Assembly: GCA_937926205.1 (NCBI GenBank)
Contig: CALEYL010000059.1
Span: forward strand, 186,001-250,000
Reading direction: 5' to 3'
DNA length: 64,000 bases
Source: an uncultured Saprospiraceae bacterium
GTDB lineage: Bacteria; Bacteroidota; Bacteroidia; Chitinophagales; Saprospiraceae
This document shows positions 1 to 9,022 of the stretch, in pieces (position 1 is the first letter of the stretch; each line of letters opens with the position of its first letter). The notes below the pieces were generated by a model that made no database searches, was not told the origin of the DNA, and saw only the letters and a list, made by a program, of their open reading frames with translations. The position numbers and the translations under genes were made by a program.

Positions 1-79
1 TGTTTGCTTTCAAAGTCAATTACGTTTCCGTAGGTGAAATTTGACATGATTTTAAGATTTTATGAGTGAAAAAATTCAA

Positions 80-1135
80 TTAAACAGGCAGCGATACCAT
101 AGAAGAAGCCATGCTTAAAGACATTCGGCTGCTTATCTGGCTATAGGTTGGCAAGGTCATACTCAGACGCATGCTGGCGGGTATTTCGGTGATTCCGAAA
201 ATAAAATCAATCAGGATATCGAAAAGCAGGGATATGGCCATCCCCGCCAGTATTGCAATTCCGGCAGCTATTACAGCTGCTGCAATGGGAGGAAACTCGG
301 CACTGCTACCAGCGGCAACGAGGGTGGCTGTAATAACGGACAATACAGCATCTCCGGTTATGATGGCTCCAAGGGCAATGCCGGCGCCTGCCGCAACACT
401 GGCACTGGCGATGGTATTGGCCCATTGATTTTGATGAGCCAATGTTTCGAAGACTACTGTGGTGATGGCGAATCCAATTTGGGCCAATCCCAACCACTTT
501 GCGGCATTTCTGAAAAAGGTTATGGTGTCTTCCGAAAAGATTGCTTTGCTATTTAGATGGGTAACAACCTCTTCAATCTCATCTGCTGCCAGAATAGCGG
601 GCTGTTTGTTTGAAACGGCTTGTGGAAATTTTTTTGATAGATTACCGGTGATGAATTCATGTGCAATCGCAAAATATTCTCTGGCCTTGTCAAAATTATT
701 TAAGGCTATCAACCCTTTACTGACACCTTTGGCCAGTCCAGCTGATGATTTTAAATAATTGGCCAAATCTTCGGGGGACAATTCCTCCATTTCTATTCTA
801 TGTTGTCCTAATGAATTGGAATACCCCTGTAGGTGCGCCAGCCGCATTTCCGGGGCTGTATTGCGCTCAATAATAAATTGAACGATGTCTAATTCTGCCA
901 TTTTTATGGTTTCCCAATTTTCCAGGGCTTCGGCGTCCCTGTTCAATGGCAGCAAGGCATTATCAATCATCTGGTTGGTTTGCTCCCACAACAAGTTAAC
1001 GAGCCTGACAGCACTGTCCCGCGCAGAAAAACGACCATGCCATTGCGTTCTTCCAATGGTATCCATTTCGGATGCGGCTTTTTCCTGAGCCATTGTTTTT
1101 AAGTGCTCTGCCTGACTGAGAAGGATCTGCGACAT
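80..1135 (-). CDS. Hypothetical protein with Ala/Gly-rich hydrophobic C-terminal half
   Basis: Unrecognised 351-aa protein. The first ~205 residues are charged and helical-looking, with no signal peptide. Residues ~215-320 form two or three long hydrophobic Ala/Gly/Ile-rich segments (for example around VAAGAGIALGAIITGDAV and AAAVIAAGIAILAGMAISLL) separated by short polar turns. The last ~30 residues are Ser/Met-rich and polar. A soluble helical N-half followed by a hydrophobic hairpin is a layout shared by pore-forming or membrane-inserting proteins, but it also fits an ordinary inner-membrane protein. No catalytic motif is seen. It is the last gene on the minus strand before the window edge, so downstream partners are unknown. 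The ORF is long and clean, so coding is likely; function is unknown. Confidence 0.7.
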   Translation of the reverse strand: MSQILLSQAEHLKTMAQEKAASEMDTIGRTQWHGRFSARDSAVRLVNLLWEQTNQMIDNALLPLNRDAEALENWETIKMAELDIVQFIIERNTAPEMRLAHLQGYSNSLGQHRIEMEELSPEDLANYLKSSAGLAKGVSKGLIALNNFDKAREYFAIAHEFITGNLSKKFPQAVSNKQPAILAADEIEEVVTHLNSKAIFSEDTITFFRNAAKWLGLAQIGFAITTVVFETLAHQNQWANTIASASVAAGAGIALGAIITGDAVLSVITATLVAAGSSAEFPPIAAAVIAAGIAILAGMAISLLFDILIDFIFGITEIPASMRLSMTLPTYSQISSRMSLSMASSMVSLPV

Positions 1136-1328
1136 GATGATTTTATTTTGGCGCCTTTACGGCTTTTTTGATAATTGGCCACTTCCGTTTTGTAAGCCAC
1201 TTCTTAATTATTGACAGGACAAAGTTCAGCCCTAATTCAAAGGAGGGGAACCACATCTTGATGTGGATGTCAGAGAGCTGGTCGAATGTCATCGATCCGG
1301 TTATCTGAAAACAAAGTATTTTTATCAA

Positions 1329-1605
1329 AATTCAGGAAGGCAACCGTGCCGTATGAACAGCACTTAAACTTTAGATGGTCAGATTGGATATGGGAAGTTT
1401 ATTGCCTCTTTAGGGCATTTTCCAGTCGGGAATCCTTTTAATGCGGGAAAGAAAAAGGTAGGCTCTAAATTTGCAAGGATTGCAAAGTGCTTATGATTAA
1501 TGATTTAGGCTATTTAAGGGCATTTCCTGGACTGCCCGGCATTCTAAAAATACCAGCGTTCACGTTAAGGTAGGATTTTACCGGATTACGCCAGTTTTCA
1601 AATCA
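1329..1605. other. Non-coding stretch with an imperfect direct repeat
   Basis: No convincing gene. Two similar words, TTTAGGGCATTTTCCAG (about 1410-1426) and TTAAGGGCATTTCCTGG (about 1514-1530), lie ~100 bp apart in the same orientation. They could be protein-binding sites or remnants of a short repeat. Confidence 0.3.
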
Positions 1606-1845
1606 TCAATTGTTTTTCCCTTTCTTCGGCACCGGATCATAACCATGTCCGCCCCAGGGGTGGCATCGCCCAATGCGTTTGAGGCCAAGCCAGGTACCTT
1701 TTAATACGCCCCATTCTTCTATGGCTTCAACCATGTAATGTGAACAGGTGGGTTGATAGCGACATTTGGGCCCAAGCAGGGGCGATATGGCCATTTGATA
1801 AAATCGGATCGGGAGGATGAATATTTTTTTTATCCAGCTTGACAT
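1606..1845 (-). CDS. yidD: Membrane protein insertion efficiency factor YidD
   Basis: A 79-aa protein of the YidD (Haemolytic, DUF37) family, which associates with the inner membrane and assists YidC/Sec-dependent insertion. Diagnostic features are the amphipathic N-terminus (IKKIFILPIRFYQMAISPLL), the cysteine pair in the motif GPKCRYQPTCSHYMVEAIEEWG, and the distal KRIGRCHPWGGHGYDPVP. The length is typical (70-90 aa). The longer reading frame upstream begins with TTG at 1866; the ATG at 1845 is preferred because it gives the standard family N-terminus. It follows the 170-aa secreted protein with a 17-bp gap and is probably cotranscribed with it. Its usual neighbours (rnpA, yidC, rpmH) are not here, as is common in Bacteroidota. 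Confidence 0.95.
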   Translation of the reverse strand: MSSWIKKIFILPIRFYQMAISPLLGPKCRYQPTCSHYMVEAIEEWGVLKGTWLGLKRIGRCHPWGGHGYDPVPKKGKNN

Positions 1846-1862
1846 GGCAGTGCATTTTAACT

Positions 1863-2375
1863 TCAAAAGACAAAAGCAAAACGGATGCCGGCGCGATCTG
1901 GTTGTACCTCCAATTTAAAATGACCCGCGCCCTGCGAATGGTAGTGCTGCTTTACCGCATGGTTATACTGTCTGGCAGCATTTTTTTTATAGGCAGAGGA
2001 GAGCAGCTGAAACACAATGCCTGTGCCCAGGCCTCCAATGCCAATTTTTAACATATCTCCGCCAATGCGTTCGTTTTGCTGATAAATAAACAAACCGCTC
2101 AATCCGAAAATCCCGGCCACACTGAAACCGGCCAGACTGACCTGGTTGCTGAGGGCGGCAATCCGGATTTGATCATTCGCTTCCGGATAATCCGACATAA
2201 ACCACTGCATTACAGGGAGGTTTAATTTTTTTCCGTTCAGCAAATAGGTGGTACTCATAAATGCGGTTTTGGTAACAATCGTATCTTTTACGATGATGCT
2301 GAGTGTTGGCTGGCTGTGCACGATTTGATTGCAAAAAGCCAGAAAAAAAATAAAGGGGTGTAGCTTCACAAACAT
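1863..2375 (-). CDS. Hypothetical exported protein, 170 aa
   Basis: Unrecognised. The N-terminus MFVKLHPFIFFLAFCNQIVHSQ reads as a signal peptide with a cleavage site near HS-Q, which is the reason for choosing the ATG at 2375 over the one 27 bp upstream (2402). The mature part has a segment with a TTYLLNGKKLNL motif, then a Gly-rich hydrophobic stretch (~residues 88-108, VSLAGFSVAGIFGLSGLFIY) and a second one (~residues 116-132, IGIGGLGTGIVFQLLS), so it may be membrane-associated. The C-terminus ends in ...RFAFVF, an aromatic ending typical of outer-membrane beta strands. It sits between the M14 peptidase and yidD, all on the minus strand. Function unknown. Confidence 0.75.
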   Translation of the reverse strand: MFVKLHPFIFFLAFCNQIVHSQPTLSIIVKDTIVTKTAFMSTTYLLNGKKLNLPVMQWFMSDYPEANDQIRIAALSNQVSLAGFSVAGIFGLSGLFIYQQNERIGGDMLKIGIGGLGTGIVFQLLSSAYKKNAARQYNHAVKQHYHSQGAGHFKLEVQPDRAGIRFAFVF

Positions 2376-2414
2376 AGTACCTGTTTTCAAATATTGAAAC
2401 ACGATAGGGGATTG

Positions 2415-5027
2415 TTATTTTTTGGCTTCAGGTTTTGGCGCTTTTTCTGTTGCGCCGTTGCTGATGGTGTTTCCGAAAAAAACTGCGTTGGCAAACAAGC
2501 GATTCGTACCGTACCAAAAGCCCCTGAAATTGGGGTTGTCGGCAAAACAGATCACCCTGCCGCTCCCCAGGCCGCTTACAACCACAACCGCTGAGTTTTT
2601 AATGCGCTGGAGATTTTTTTGATTCACATAGCCACTAAGTAAAGGATTGGCGGTATGAACCAACGGCGTTGCATATGGGTTCTGAGCGCTTTCCATAAAA
2701 AACGATCCACGTCTGAATACGGCAAATTTATTCCTTTTGAATCCGTATAGCAAAGGATGGGTTAAATCGCCTTCTGCTTCAAATATGGCGCCGCTGATGC
2801 TGCGAACGCCGTTTTCCAGAGACAACTGGTTATAGTCTTTTCGCGCCGGGGTTTTATCATTTTCCGCTTTATCTTCCGACCATTTTGCATAGGCTATGCC
2901 GGCATTTTTCAGCCACTGTACGGCTCCCTCCATGGCAATGAGCGTGCCGCCTCCGGCCACCCACTGTTTTAATTTTTCGGTACCTGCGCTGTTGAGTGTG
3001 GAATAACTTCCATCGACCATGATCATGACATTGTATTTATCCAGATCAAAGCGGCCCATATCTTCGGCTTCTACTTTGGTGACTGTAACGTTGTACCGCT
3101 GATCCAGCAAATGCCAGGCTTCACCGGCGTCGCTGCTGGTAACGCCGTCGCCGATGACCAACATCACTTTGGGCTTTTGGAGCGGACGGAAACGATTGCT
3201 GCCTAAGTCCGAACCTTCGGGGGTAAGGCCCGTTTTGGCACTGTAAAAGCTGACGCCCGACATGATTGCTGCGTTTTTCATCAGTTGGAAAACAGCGTCA
3301 GGATCTTTATCCTGCCCTTTGGCGGGAACCAGGATGCTTCCCCTTGAAAAGGGACGCCCCTCGCTTACAAAAGGCTCTGAGCTGACCTTGGCGCGCAATC
3401 CGTTTATCAACAGGTAGTTAAGGGCGCGTGGCGCAAAATAATCATCCCATTCAAAAAGGTAGGCATATTCGCTATTGTTCATACCCTGCAGTTCAGGACT
3501 TTTCATTTCCACTTTTGTGCCAAGCAAATTTCCCGGAGCTGATTTGCGGTCAATCGCTGCAGCCGGAATATTGTACGCCAAAGGCAACGTCCAGCTGGAA
3601 ATGTCGTAAAACAAACTGTCTTTGAAATTCGTATTGGTTTCAAAAATACCCCGGATCAGGCGGTACTGGCTTTGTTCCAACGGCACGACATAACTGTTTT
3701 TCGCATCAAAGCGCTGGCCGCCGGCATTCAAATTGTTACCCAGTTGGTATACGTCAATCTGGTGTCGCCTGAGCAATTCTACAAACATGGCCGTGCGCGC
3801 TGCATCGTATGGGTCGCCAAATACGTAAGCCCGGTGGCTGTCAGCACGCGCTTCTTCCATTGCCGTTTTGTAAAAATCACGCTGGAAACTCAGCAAATCA
3901 GTCCGCATGGCAACCGCTGCTCTCTGTGTAGACAAAGCGGTTGTTACCTGATTGCGAATGGTGAACGGAAAAGTAATTACACCATTTTCACTTTGCTGCA
4001 TGTGGCCCCTTGAGCTTGCCTGCTCGAAAAGAATGCCAATACAGCCATTGACATCGGGGTAAGTTGAGCCTTTACCGATGAAAAAATCGTCAAATCCTTC
4101 CCGGGTATAATAAAGGGAGCCAATTTTATCCAGCGCTTCAGCATGGAATTCGGCAAATTTTGAAGTGAAATCCTGATTGCGTTGAGGCGTCAGGGCATTT
4201 ACCCGTTCCGGCTCGCCCGGCATGAAAAAATAGGTCGCATTGGTTCCCATTTCATGGTGGTCCGTCAGCACATTGGGTTTCCAGTCGTGGAACAGTTTCA
4301 GTCGCCCCTGAGATTCCGGATGTACTGCGGGCAGCCAATCGCGGTTCAGGTCAAACCAATAGTGGTTGGTACGGCCACCGGGCCAGGTTTCATTGTATTC
4401 CCGGTCTTGCGGATCGGGCGTCATGTTTTTGTTTTTGTGAACGTTGACCCAGGAGGCAAAGCGGTTAAAGCCGTCCGGGTTAAAGCAGGGGTCGAGGAGA
4501 ATGACCGTTCCCTCCAGCAATTTATGCAGATCTTCACTTTGGCCTGCAGCGAGGTAATAGGCAACGAGCGCGGAAGCATTCCCACCGCTGGGTTCGTTGC
4601 CGTGTATGCTGAAACCCTGATAGAGTACCAGGGGCATGCCGGAGACGTCCATGCCTGCTGACCGGGCAGGGTCATTCAACTGACGGTGCTGTGATTTGAT
4701 TTCGTCTATCCGTGCATGGTTTTTTTCTGAAGTAACGGTTAGATGCAGCAAGGGCCTGTTTTCATGCGTACGGGCATATTCTGTCAGCGTCAACCTGGAA
4801 GAAGCAGCGTCCAGTGCTTTCATGTAGCCCACAAGCTGATCGTGGCTGATGTGCCATTCTCCGACCTGATACCCAAAAAACGATTCCGGCGTAGGAATGG
4901 CGGGATTGTAAGGAATGTCGGGTAAATAATAAGAAAGCGTCGGTTTCTGAGCCAAAAGCGGCGTTGGCATCGTCGCCTGGATGGCAAAAATCAGCAAAAA
5001 TGAAAAGGGGAATAAGCGATTCATCAA
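2415..5027 (-). CDS. Secreted M14 family zinc carboxypeptidase
   Basis: An 870-aa exported metallopeptidase. It has a signal peptide (residues 1-26, ending PLLAQ), then an M14 domain at ~45-380. The zinc ligands are visible: the HxxE pair in GFSIHGNEPSGGN, and the distal His in LTDHHEMGTNATY. The substrate-carboxylate region NPDGFNRF and a candidate catalytic Glu in GILFEQASSRG are also present. The C-terminal half (~600-850) contains a ThuA/GATase-like Rossmann region (VMLVIGDGVTSSDAGEAWHLLDQ), a layout common in Bacteroidota M14 proteins. It probably trims peptides or cell-wall fragments in the periplasm or outside the cell. A Bacteroidota-like -7 box lies 57 bp upstream (5084-5091, minus strand). 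The substrate is not determinable from sequence. Confidence 0.92.
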   Translation of the reverse strand: MMNRLFPFSFLLIFAIQATMPTPLLAQKPTLSYYLPDIPYNPAIPTPESFFGYQVGEWHISHDQLVGYMKALDAASSRLTLTEYARTHENRPLLHLTVTSEKNHARIDEIKSQHRQLNDPARSAGMDVSGMPLVLYQGFSIHGNEPSGGNASALVAYYLAAGQSEDLHKLLEGTVILLDPCFNPDGFNRFASWVNVHKNKNMTPDPQDREYNETWPGGRTNHYWFDLNRDWLPAVHPESQGRLKLFHDWKPNVLTDHHEMGTNATYFFMPGEPERVNALTPQRNQDFTSKFAEFHAEALDKIGSLYYTREGFDDFFIGKGSTYPDVNGCIGILFEQASSRGHMQQSENGVITFPFTIRNQVTTALSTQRAAVAMRTDLLSFQRDFYKTAMEEARADSHRAYVFGDPYDAARTAMFVELLRRHQIDVYQLGNNLNAGGQRFDAKNSYVVPLEQSQYRLIRGIFETNTNFKDSLFYDISSWTLPLAYNIPAAAIDRKSAPGNLLGTKVEMKSPELQGMNNSEYAYLFEWDDYFAPRALNYLLINGLRAKVSSEPFVSEGRPFSRGSILVPAKGQDKDPDAVFQLMKNAAIMSGVSFYSAKTGLTPEGSDLGSNRFRPLQKPKVMLVIGDGVTSSDAGEAWHLLDQRYNVTVTKVEAEDMGRFDLDKYNVMIMVDGSYSTLNSAGTEKLKQWVAGGGTLIAMEGAVQWLKNAGIAYAKWSEDKAENDKTPARKDYNQLSLENGVRSISGAIFEAEGDLTHPLLYGFKRNKFAVFRRGSFFMESAQNPYATPLVHTANPLLSGYVNQKNLQRIKNSAVVVVSGLGSGRVICFADNPNFRGFWYGTNRLFANAVFFGNTISNGATEKAPKPEAKK

Positions 5028-5083
5028 GTGGATGCGTTAAGTGATCGAAAGTTTTTTCACAAAAAGTCCAAAAAGGCACTGGT

Positions 5084-5091
5084 CAAAAATA
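5084..5091 (-). promoter_or_regulatory. Candidate -7 element TATTTTTG for the M14 peptidase gene
   Basis: Reads TATTTTTG on the minus strand, matching TAnnTTTG, and sits 57 bp upstream of the start codon at 5027. No TTTG is found at the -33 position, so support is limited to this box. Confidence 0.35.
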
Positions 5092-5153
5092 CAAATGTTT
5101 GCCAGCCCGATGAATTTTCACCAAGGCTTTTCCGGTTGGCGGCAGGAATTGGC

Positions 5154-5161
5154 TACTTTTG
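5154..5161 (+). promoter_or_regulatory. Candidate -7 element TACTTTTG for the 99-aa membrane protein gene
   Basis: A TAnnTTTG match 21 bp upstream of the ATG at 5183. T-rich sequence (TTTTCC) lies ~20 bp further upstream, at the place expected for the -33 box. Confidence 0.45.
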
Positions 5162-5182
5162 CCCCGTAAAACCGGATAGGGA

Positions 5183-5482
5183 ATGTATATTTTGCTCATT
5201 ACGATCGTCCTGGCGCTGTTTGCAGCAATGCTGTTTCTCAATGTCTATTTCAGGATCAGGGTTTTGAAGACTTACAAAACGCTGGTACAAAACCGGGTGG
5301 AATTTGGTGCTGCTCATTTGTTCAATCGCAAAAAGATGGAGACGGAGATTTATCCTAAATACCCGCACATGCAGTCTGAGATTGAGATTTTCGTGCGACA
5401 CTTGCGTTACTCCATCAAAATGGCTACGGTATTGATTGCGCTGATTACCCTTTTTGGAGGTATTCTGATGTATTACAGATAA
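5183..5482 (+). CDS. Small two-TM membrane protein, unknown function
   Basis: A 99-aa protein with a hydrophobic N-terminal segment (residues 1-21, MYILLITIVLALFAAMLFLN) and a C-terminal one (~78-96, ATVLIALITLFGGILMYY), joined by a charged loop containing RIRVLKTYKTLVQNRVEF. Both termini probably lie on the same side. It has a good -7 box 21 bp upstream and is followed 53 bp later by the Gfo/Idh/MocA gene, so the two may be cotranscribed. No family recognised, but the composition and upstream promoter support a real gene. Confidence 0.75.
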   Translation: MYILLITIVLALFAAMLFLNVYFRIRVLKTYKTLVQNRVEFGAAHLFNRKKMETEIYPKYPHMQSEIEIFVRHLRYSIKMATVLIALITLFGGILMYYR

Positions 5483-5535
5483 ACAATCATCATCCTGACC
5501 GGTTTCCACACCATCGGGATTTCAACTTAAAGATA

Positions 5536-6516
5536 ATGCTGAAAATAGGCGTTCTTGGCGCAGGCCATCTTGGAAAAATACACCTGAAATGTATTCAACA
5601 GGCCGCCGAAACTTATCACCTTGCCGGGTTTTACGACCCAAATGCAGATGCTGCGAGGCAAGTCTCCGATAGCCTCGGAATTCCTTGCTTCGAAAGTGCT
5701 GAGGCGCTGATGGATGCGGTAGATGTGGTGGATATTGTAACGCCCACCGTGTATCACTATGAATTAGCCGTTTTGGCCATTCAGAAAGGGAAACACCTTT
5801 TTATTGAAAAGCCACTGACCCATACCCTGGCTCAGGCCGATGATCTGGTGCGGTTGAGCAGGGAAAAAGGCGTTCAGGTTCAGGTCGGACACGTAGAACG
5901 CTTTAATCCGGCTTTGCTGGCATTGGAGGACATGGTTTTGCAGCCTATGTTCATTGAAGCGCACCGCCTGGCTGCTTTTAATCCGCGCGGCACCGATGTT
6001 TCTGTTATTTTGGATTTGATGATCCACGATATTGACATCATTCTGAGCATGGTGCGTTCCGAAATTAAGACCGTTAATGCAAGCGGAGTGGCAGTTGTCA
6101 GCGAAACGCCGGACATTGCCAACGCCCGCATTGAATTTAAAAACGGATGTGTAGCCAACCTTACCGCCAGTCGCATCTCTCTTAAACAAATGCGTAAGGT
6201 TCGCCTTTTTCAAAAAGACGCCTATGTGAGCCTGGATTTTCTGGAGAAAAAAGCTCAGGTGATTCGTTTGTATGAAAAAGCTGCGCCTAACCTCCCGGCA
6301 GACGCCAATTTATTGGAATTGCCAACCGCATCGGGTGAAAAACTGCTGCACATCCACGCTCCGGAAATTGAACAGGTTAATGCGATTCGGATGGAACTGG
6401 AAACTTTTGCCCACAGCATTGAAACCGGAACCACGCCCCGGGTGAGTATCATAGACGGATATGAAGCCCTGAAACTGGCGTATCAGATTATTGACGAAAT
6501 TGAGCAAAAAGGCTGA
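5536..6516 (+). CDS. Gfo/Idh/MocA family NAD(P)-dependent oxidoreductase
   Basis: A 326-aa cytosolic sugar-type dehydrogenase. The N-terminal Rossmann fold begins with the dinucleotide motif GVLGAGHLGKIH (residues 5-16). The family signature EKPLTHTLAQAD (~94-105) supplies the catalytic Lys. The C-terminal alpha/beta substrate domain includes GHVERFNPALLALE and the DLMIHDIDIILSMV segment. The GHVERFNP and HDIDI motifs resemble UDP-N-acetylglucosamine 3-dehydrogenase-like members used in lipid A or surface-glycan pathways. The polyprenyl sugar transferase two genes downstream fits a role in envelope glycan precursor synthesis, but the substrate is an inference. Confidence 0.92.
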   Translation: MLKIGVLGAGHLGKIHLKCIQQAAETYHLAGFYDPNADAARQVSDSLGIPCFESAEALMDAVDVVDIVTPTVYHYELAVLAIQKGKHLFIEKPLTHTLAQADDLVRLSREKGVQVQVGHVERFNPALLALEDMVLQPMFIEAHRLAAFNPRGTDVSVILDLMIHDIDIILSMVRSEIKTVNASGVAVVSETPDIANARIEFKNGCVANLTASRISLKQMRKVRLFQKDAYVSLDFLEKKAQVIRLYEKAAPNLPADANLLELPTASGEKLLHIHAPEIEQVNAIRMELETFAHSIETGTTPRVSIIDGYEALKLAYQIIDEIEQKG

Positions 6517-6643
6517 TAATGCTTTATTGCGATCGAAGCCATCGAAGGAAGAACCAGTTATTGAAAAGGTTTTTATTTGTAATAAATGGAAACCTGGATT
6601 TTTGAGAATGATATAAAGCTTTGAAAATCATAAACTTGAGAAA

Positions 6644-7540
6644 ATGAGGAACAGCATTCAACAATGGGGATTATTCAGTTTGCTTGCCATATTATTATGG
6701 GGAGGATGCGACCTGATCAATCCGGAAGAGGAAACGCCGGCATACCTTTACGTGACTAACTTTGAATTAACGACGGACGCGGTGCTGGAGGGTTCTGCTT
6801 CGCATAAAATCACAGATGTCTGGCTAAGTGTCGATGGCAATTTTCTGGGCGTCTACACGCTTCCGGCGCTGATTCCGGTGCTGGAAAGTGGTGAACACGT
6901 TTTGACCCTCGATGCGGGTATCAAAGACAACGGCATCAATTCAACGCCTGATATCTACCCGTTTTATCAGAATTATCAGGTGACGGTGGATCTCCAGCCC
7001 AACCAAACGGATACCATCCGGCCTGTTACGCGCTACAGAAGCAACACCAAATTTTCATTTATAGAACCCTTTGAGTCAACGCAACATCAATTTCGGGACG
7101 TTCGTCAACCTGTAGGTGCAACCGGCATTCAGATCTCCGCTCAGGATGTTTTTGAAGGGCAGTCATCGGGGCTTATTTTATTGGATTCGGCGAAAGCGTT
7201 TGTAGAGATCGCGACACTGGAAAAGTATCGCAATCTGATGAAAGACGGCGCTTTTGTGTATCTTGAACTCAACTACAAATCAGACGTTCCTGCACTTTTC
7301 GGAGTAGTTGGTCACCTTGATGCCGGGGGAATTGGCAGCATGGCAACGCTTTATGAACCAGGGTTTTTACCTAAGGATGAATGGAACAAAATCTATTTTA
7401 ACCTGACGAAAATGATTTTTGATGGTGATTTTGATGCTTATCAAATTATCTTTCAGGCATTTATTCCATCTGAAAACGGTAAGCCAACCTTGTCTACCGC
7501 TAAAGTTTGGTTAGATAATATTAAGTTGGTACATTTCTAA
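6644..7540 (+). CDS. Putative lipoprotein, 298 aa
   Basis: Signal peptide with lipobox LLWGGC (Cys ~22), followed by DLINPEEET, so the mature lipoprotein starts with an acidic stretch of the kind linked to surface export in Bacteroidota. The rest is predicted beta-rich: an N-terminal Ig-like part (LYVTNFELTTDAVLEGSASH) and a C-terminal jelly-roll-like part, with FIEPFESTQHQFRD and VWLDNIKLVHF at the end. The ending resembles carbohydrate-binding galactose-binding-like modules. It lies 26 bp upstream of the sugar transferase gene, which suggests co-expression. No enzyme motif seen. Confidence 0.8.
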   Translation: MRNSIQQWGLFSLLAILLWGGCDLINPEEETPAYLYVTNFELTTDAVLEGSASHKITDVWLSVDGNFLGVYTLPALIPVLESGEHVLTLDAGIKDNGINSTPDIYPFYQNYQVTVDLQPNQTDTIRPVTRYRSNTKFSFIEPFESTQHQFRDVRQPVGATGIQISAQDVFEGQSSGLILLDSAKAFVEIATLEKYRNLMKDGAFVYLELNYKSDVPALFGVVGHLDAGGIGSMATLYEPGFLPKDEWNKIYFNLTKMIFDGDFDAYQIIFQAFIPSENGKPTLSTAKVWLDNIKLVHF

Positions 7541-7566
7541 GCAACTATTCATCAAAAAAGAAGAAC

Positions 7567-8988
7567 ATGACCAGCAGGCGCCGCTCAGCGGATACCTTCG
7601 TTTACAGGATCGCAGACTTCCTGATGGCGATGACTGCCTGGGCTAGTTTTTTCTTTTACCGAAAACGACTGGAAGCTCAATCACCTGGATGGGAGGAGTT
7701 GCACGATCCCAATTTCTGGTATGGCATCCTCATTATTCCCACTGGCTGGGTATTGTTTTACTCCATTTTTGACCAGTATAAAGACATCTATCGTCTGTCG
7801 CGATTAGCTACCCTGACCAGAACTATTTTTCTCAGTTTTTTCGGGGTTATCTTCTTGTTCTTTACCCTCATTCTGGACGACTTTGTCACCAATTACCGCA
7901 CGTATTACACTTCTTTTTTTGCACTGTTTCTGCTTCATTTTTTCTTCACGGCTACCATGCGGATGGTGCTCCTTACAAGGGCCAGCCAGCGTCTGAAAGC
8001 CGGCCTGGTTACCTTCAATACCCTGATCATCGGGGGCAACCAGAATGCGTTGGATCTGTACCGGGAAATTACCGGGCGCAAGAAGGGCCTGGGTTACCGT
8101 TTTGTAGGGTTTATTGATGCCAATGGGCGGAATACCAATGAATTGTCTATTCACCTGCCCAAGCTGGGGAAAATTGAAAACATCGCCGACATGGTGCGGC
8201 AACACGAAGTTGAGGAAGTCATCATTGCGATAGAAACATCTGAACACAATCGTCTGAGCGAAATATTGAACATCCTGTTTGATTTTGACGACCAACTGCT
8301 GGTAAAGATCATTCCGGATATGTACGACATCATACTCGGTACGGTAAAAATGAACCATGTTTATGGCGCCGTACTGATTGAAATCAGGCGAGACCTGATG
8401 CCTACCTGGCAGCGCCTGCTAAAGCGTCTGATTGATATTTCCGTATCTTTGTTTCTGCTGTTGTTGTTGCTTCCCTTGTATCTTTATGTTGCGATACGGG
8501 TAAAATTGTCTTCACCGGGCCCCATCTTATTCAAACAGGAACGCATTGGGCTGAACAGCAAGCCTTTTTTTATTTATAAGTTTCGTTCCATGCACACCAA
8601 TGCTGAAGAAAACGGACCGCAACTTTCTCACGATGAAGACAACCGCTGCACCCCATGGGGCGCGGTGATGCGAAAATGGCGTTTGGATGAACTACCTCAG
8701 TTTGCGAATGTATTATTGGGAGATATGTCGCTCGTTGGTCCGCGCCCCGAACGCCAGTATTACATCGACCTCATTTTACAACGCGCGCCACACTATAAAC
8801 ATTTGCTGAAAGTGCGGCCTGGAATTACTTCGTGGGGACAGGTAAAATACGGCTATGCTTCCAATGTGGACCAGATGATACAGCGCCTGAAATTTGATAT
8901 TTTGTATATCGAGAACATGTCTCTGGCGCTCGATTTCAAAATATTGTTTTATACCGTGTTGGTGTTGCTGCAGGGGAAAGGGAAGTAA
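7567..8988 (+). CDS. Polyprenyl-phosphate glycosyl-1-phosphate transferase (WcaJ/WbaP-type)
   Basis: A 473-aa membrane enzyme that transfers sugar-1-phosphate from a nucleotide sugar to undecaprenyl phosphate, the first step of exopolysaccharide or glycan assembly. There are four N-terminal TM segments (~residues 15-135), then a CoA-binding_3-like Rossmann domain (~150-270, beginning TLIIGGNQNALDLYREI). A fifth hydrophobic segment (SVSLFLLLLLLPLYLYVAI, ~295-315) anchors the catalytic Bac_transf domain. The catalytic signature is clear: SPGPILFKQERIG, then YKFRSMH, then KWRLDELPQFANVLLGDMSLVGPRPE. Length and architecture match complete WbaP-type enzymes. The donor sugar cannot be told from sequence. 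No polymerase or flippase lies nearby. Confidence 0.96.
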   Translation: MTSRRRSADTFVYRIADFLMAMTAWASFFFYRKRLEAQSPGWEELHDPNFWYGILIIPTGWVLFYSIFDQYKDIYRLSRLATLTRTIFLSFFGVIFLFFTLILDDFVTNYRTYYTSFFALFLLHFFFTATMRMVLLTRASQRLKAGLVTFNTLIIGGNQNALDLYREITGRKKGLGYRFVGFIDANGRNTNELSIHLPKLGKIENIADMVRQHEVEEVIIAIETSEHNRLSEILNILFDFDDQLLVKIIPDMYDIILGTVKMNHVYGAVLIEIRRDLMPTWQRLLKRLIDISVSLFLLLLLLPLYLYVAIRVKLSSPGPILFKQERIGLNSKPFFIYKFRSMHTNAEENGPQLSHDEDNRCTPWGAVMRKWRLDELPQFANVLLGDMSLVGPRPERQYYIDLILQRAPHYKHLLKVRPGITSWGQVKYGYASNVDQMIQRLKFDILYIENMSLALDFKILFYTVLVLLQGKGK

Positions 8989-9022
8989 GCTGTCGGAGTT
9001 GAATTTTCAAATTTGCAAAATC

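Noticed and set aside
1143..1328. 61-codon minus-strand frame just upstream of the first gene
   Set aside because: Starts with TTG, has no recognisable features, and contains no signal or TM pattern beyond a short hydrophobic run; not supported as a gene.
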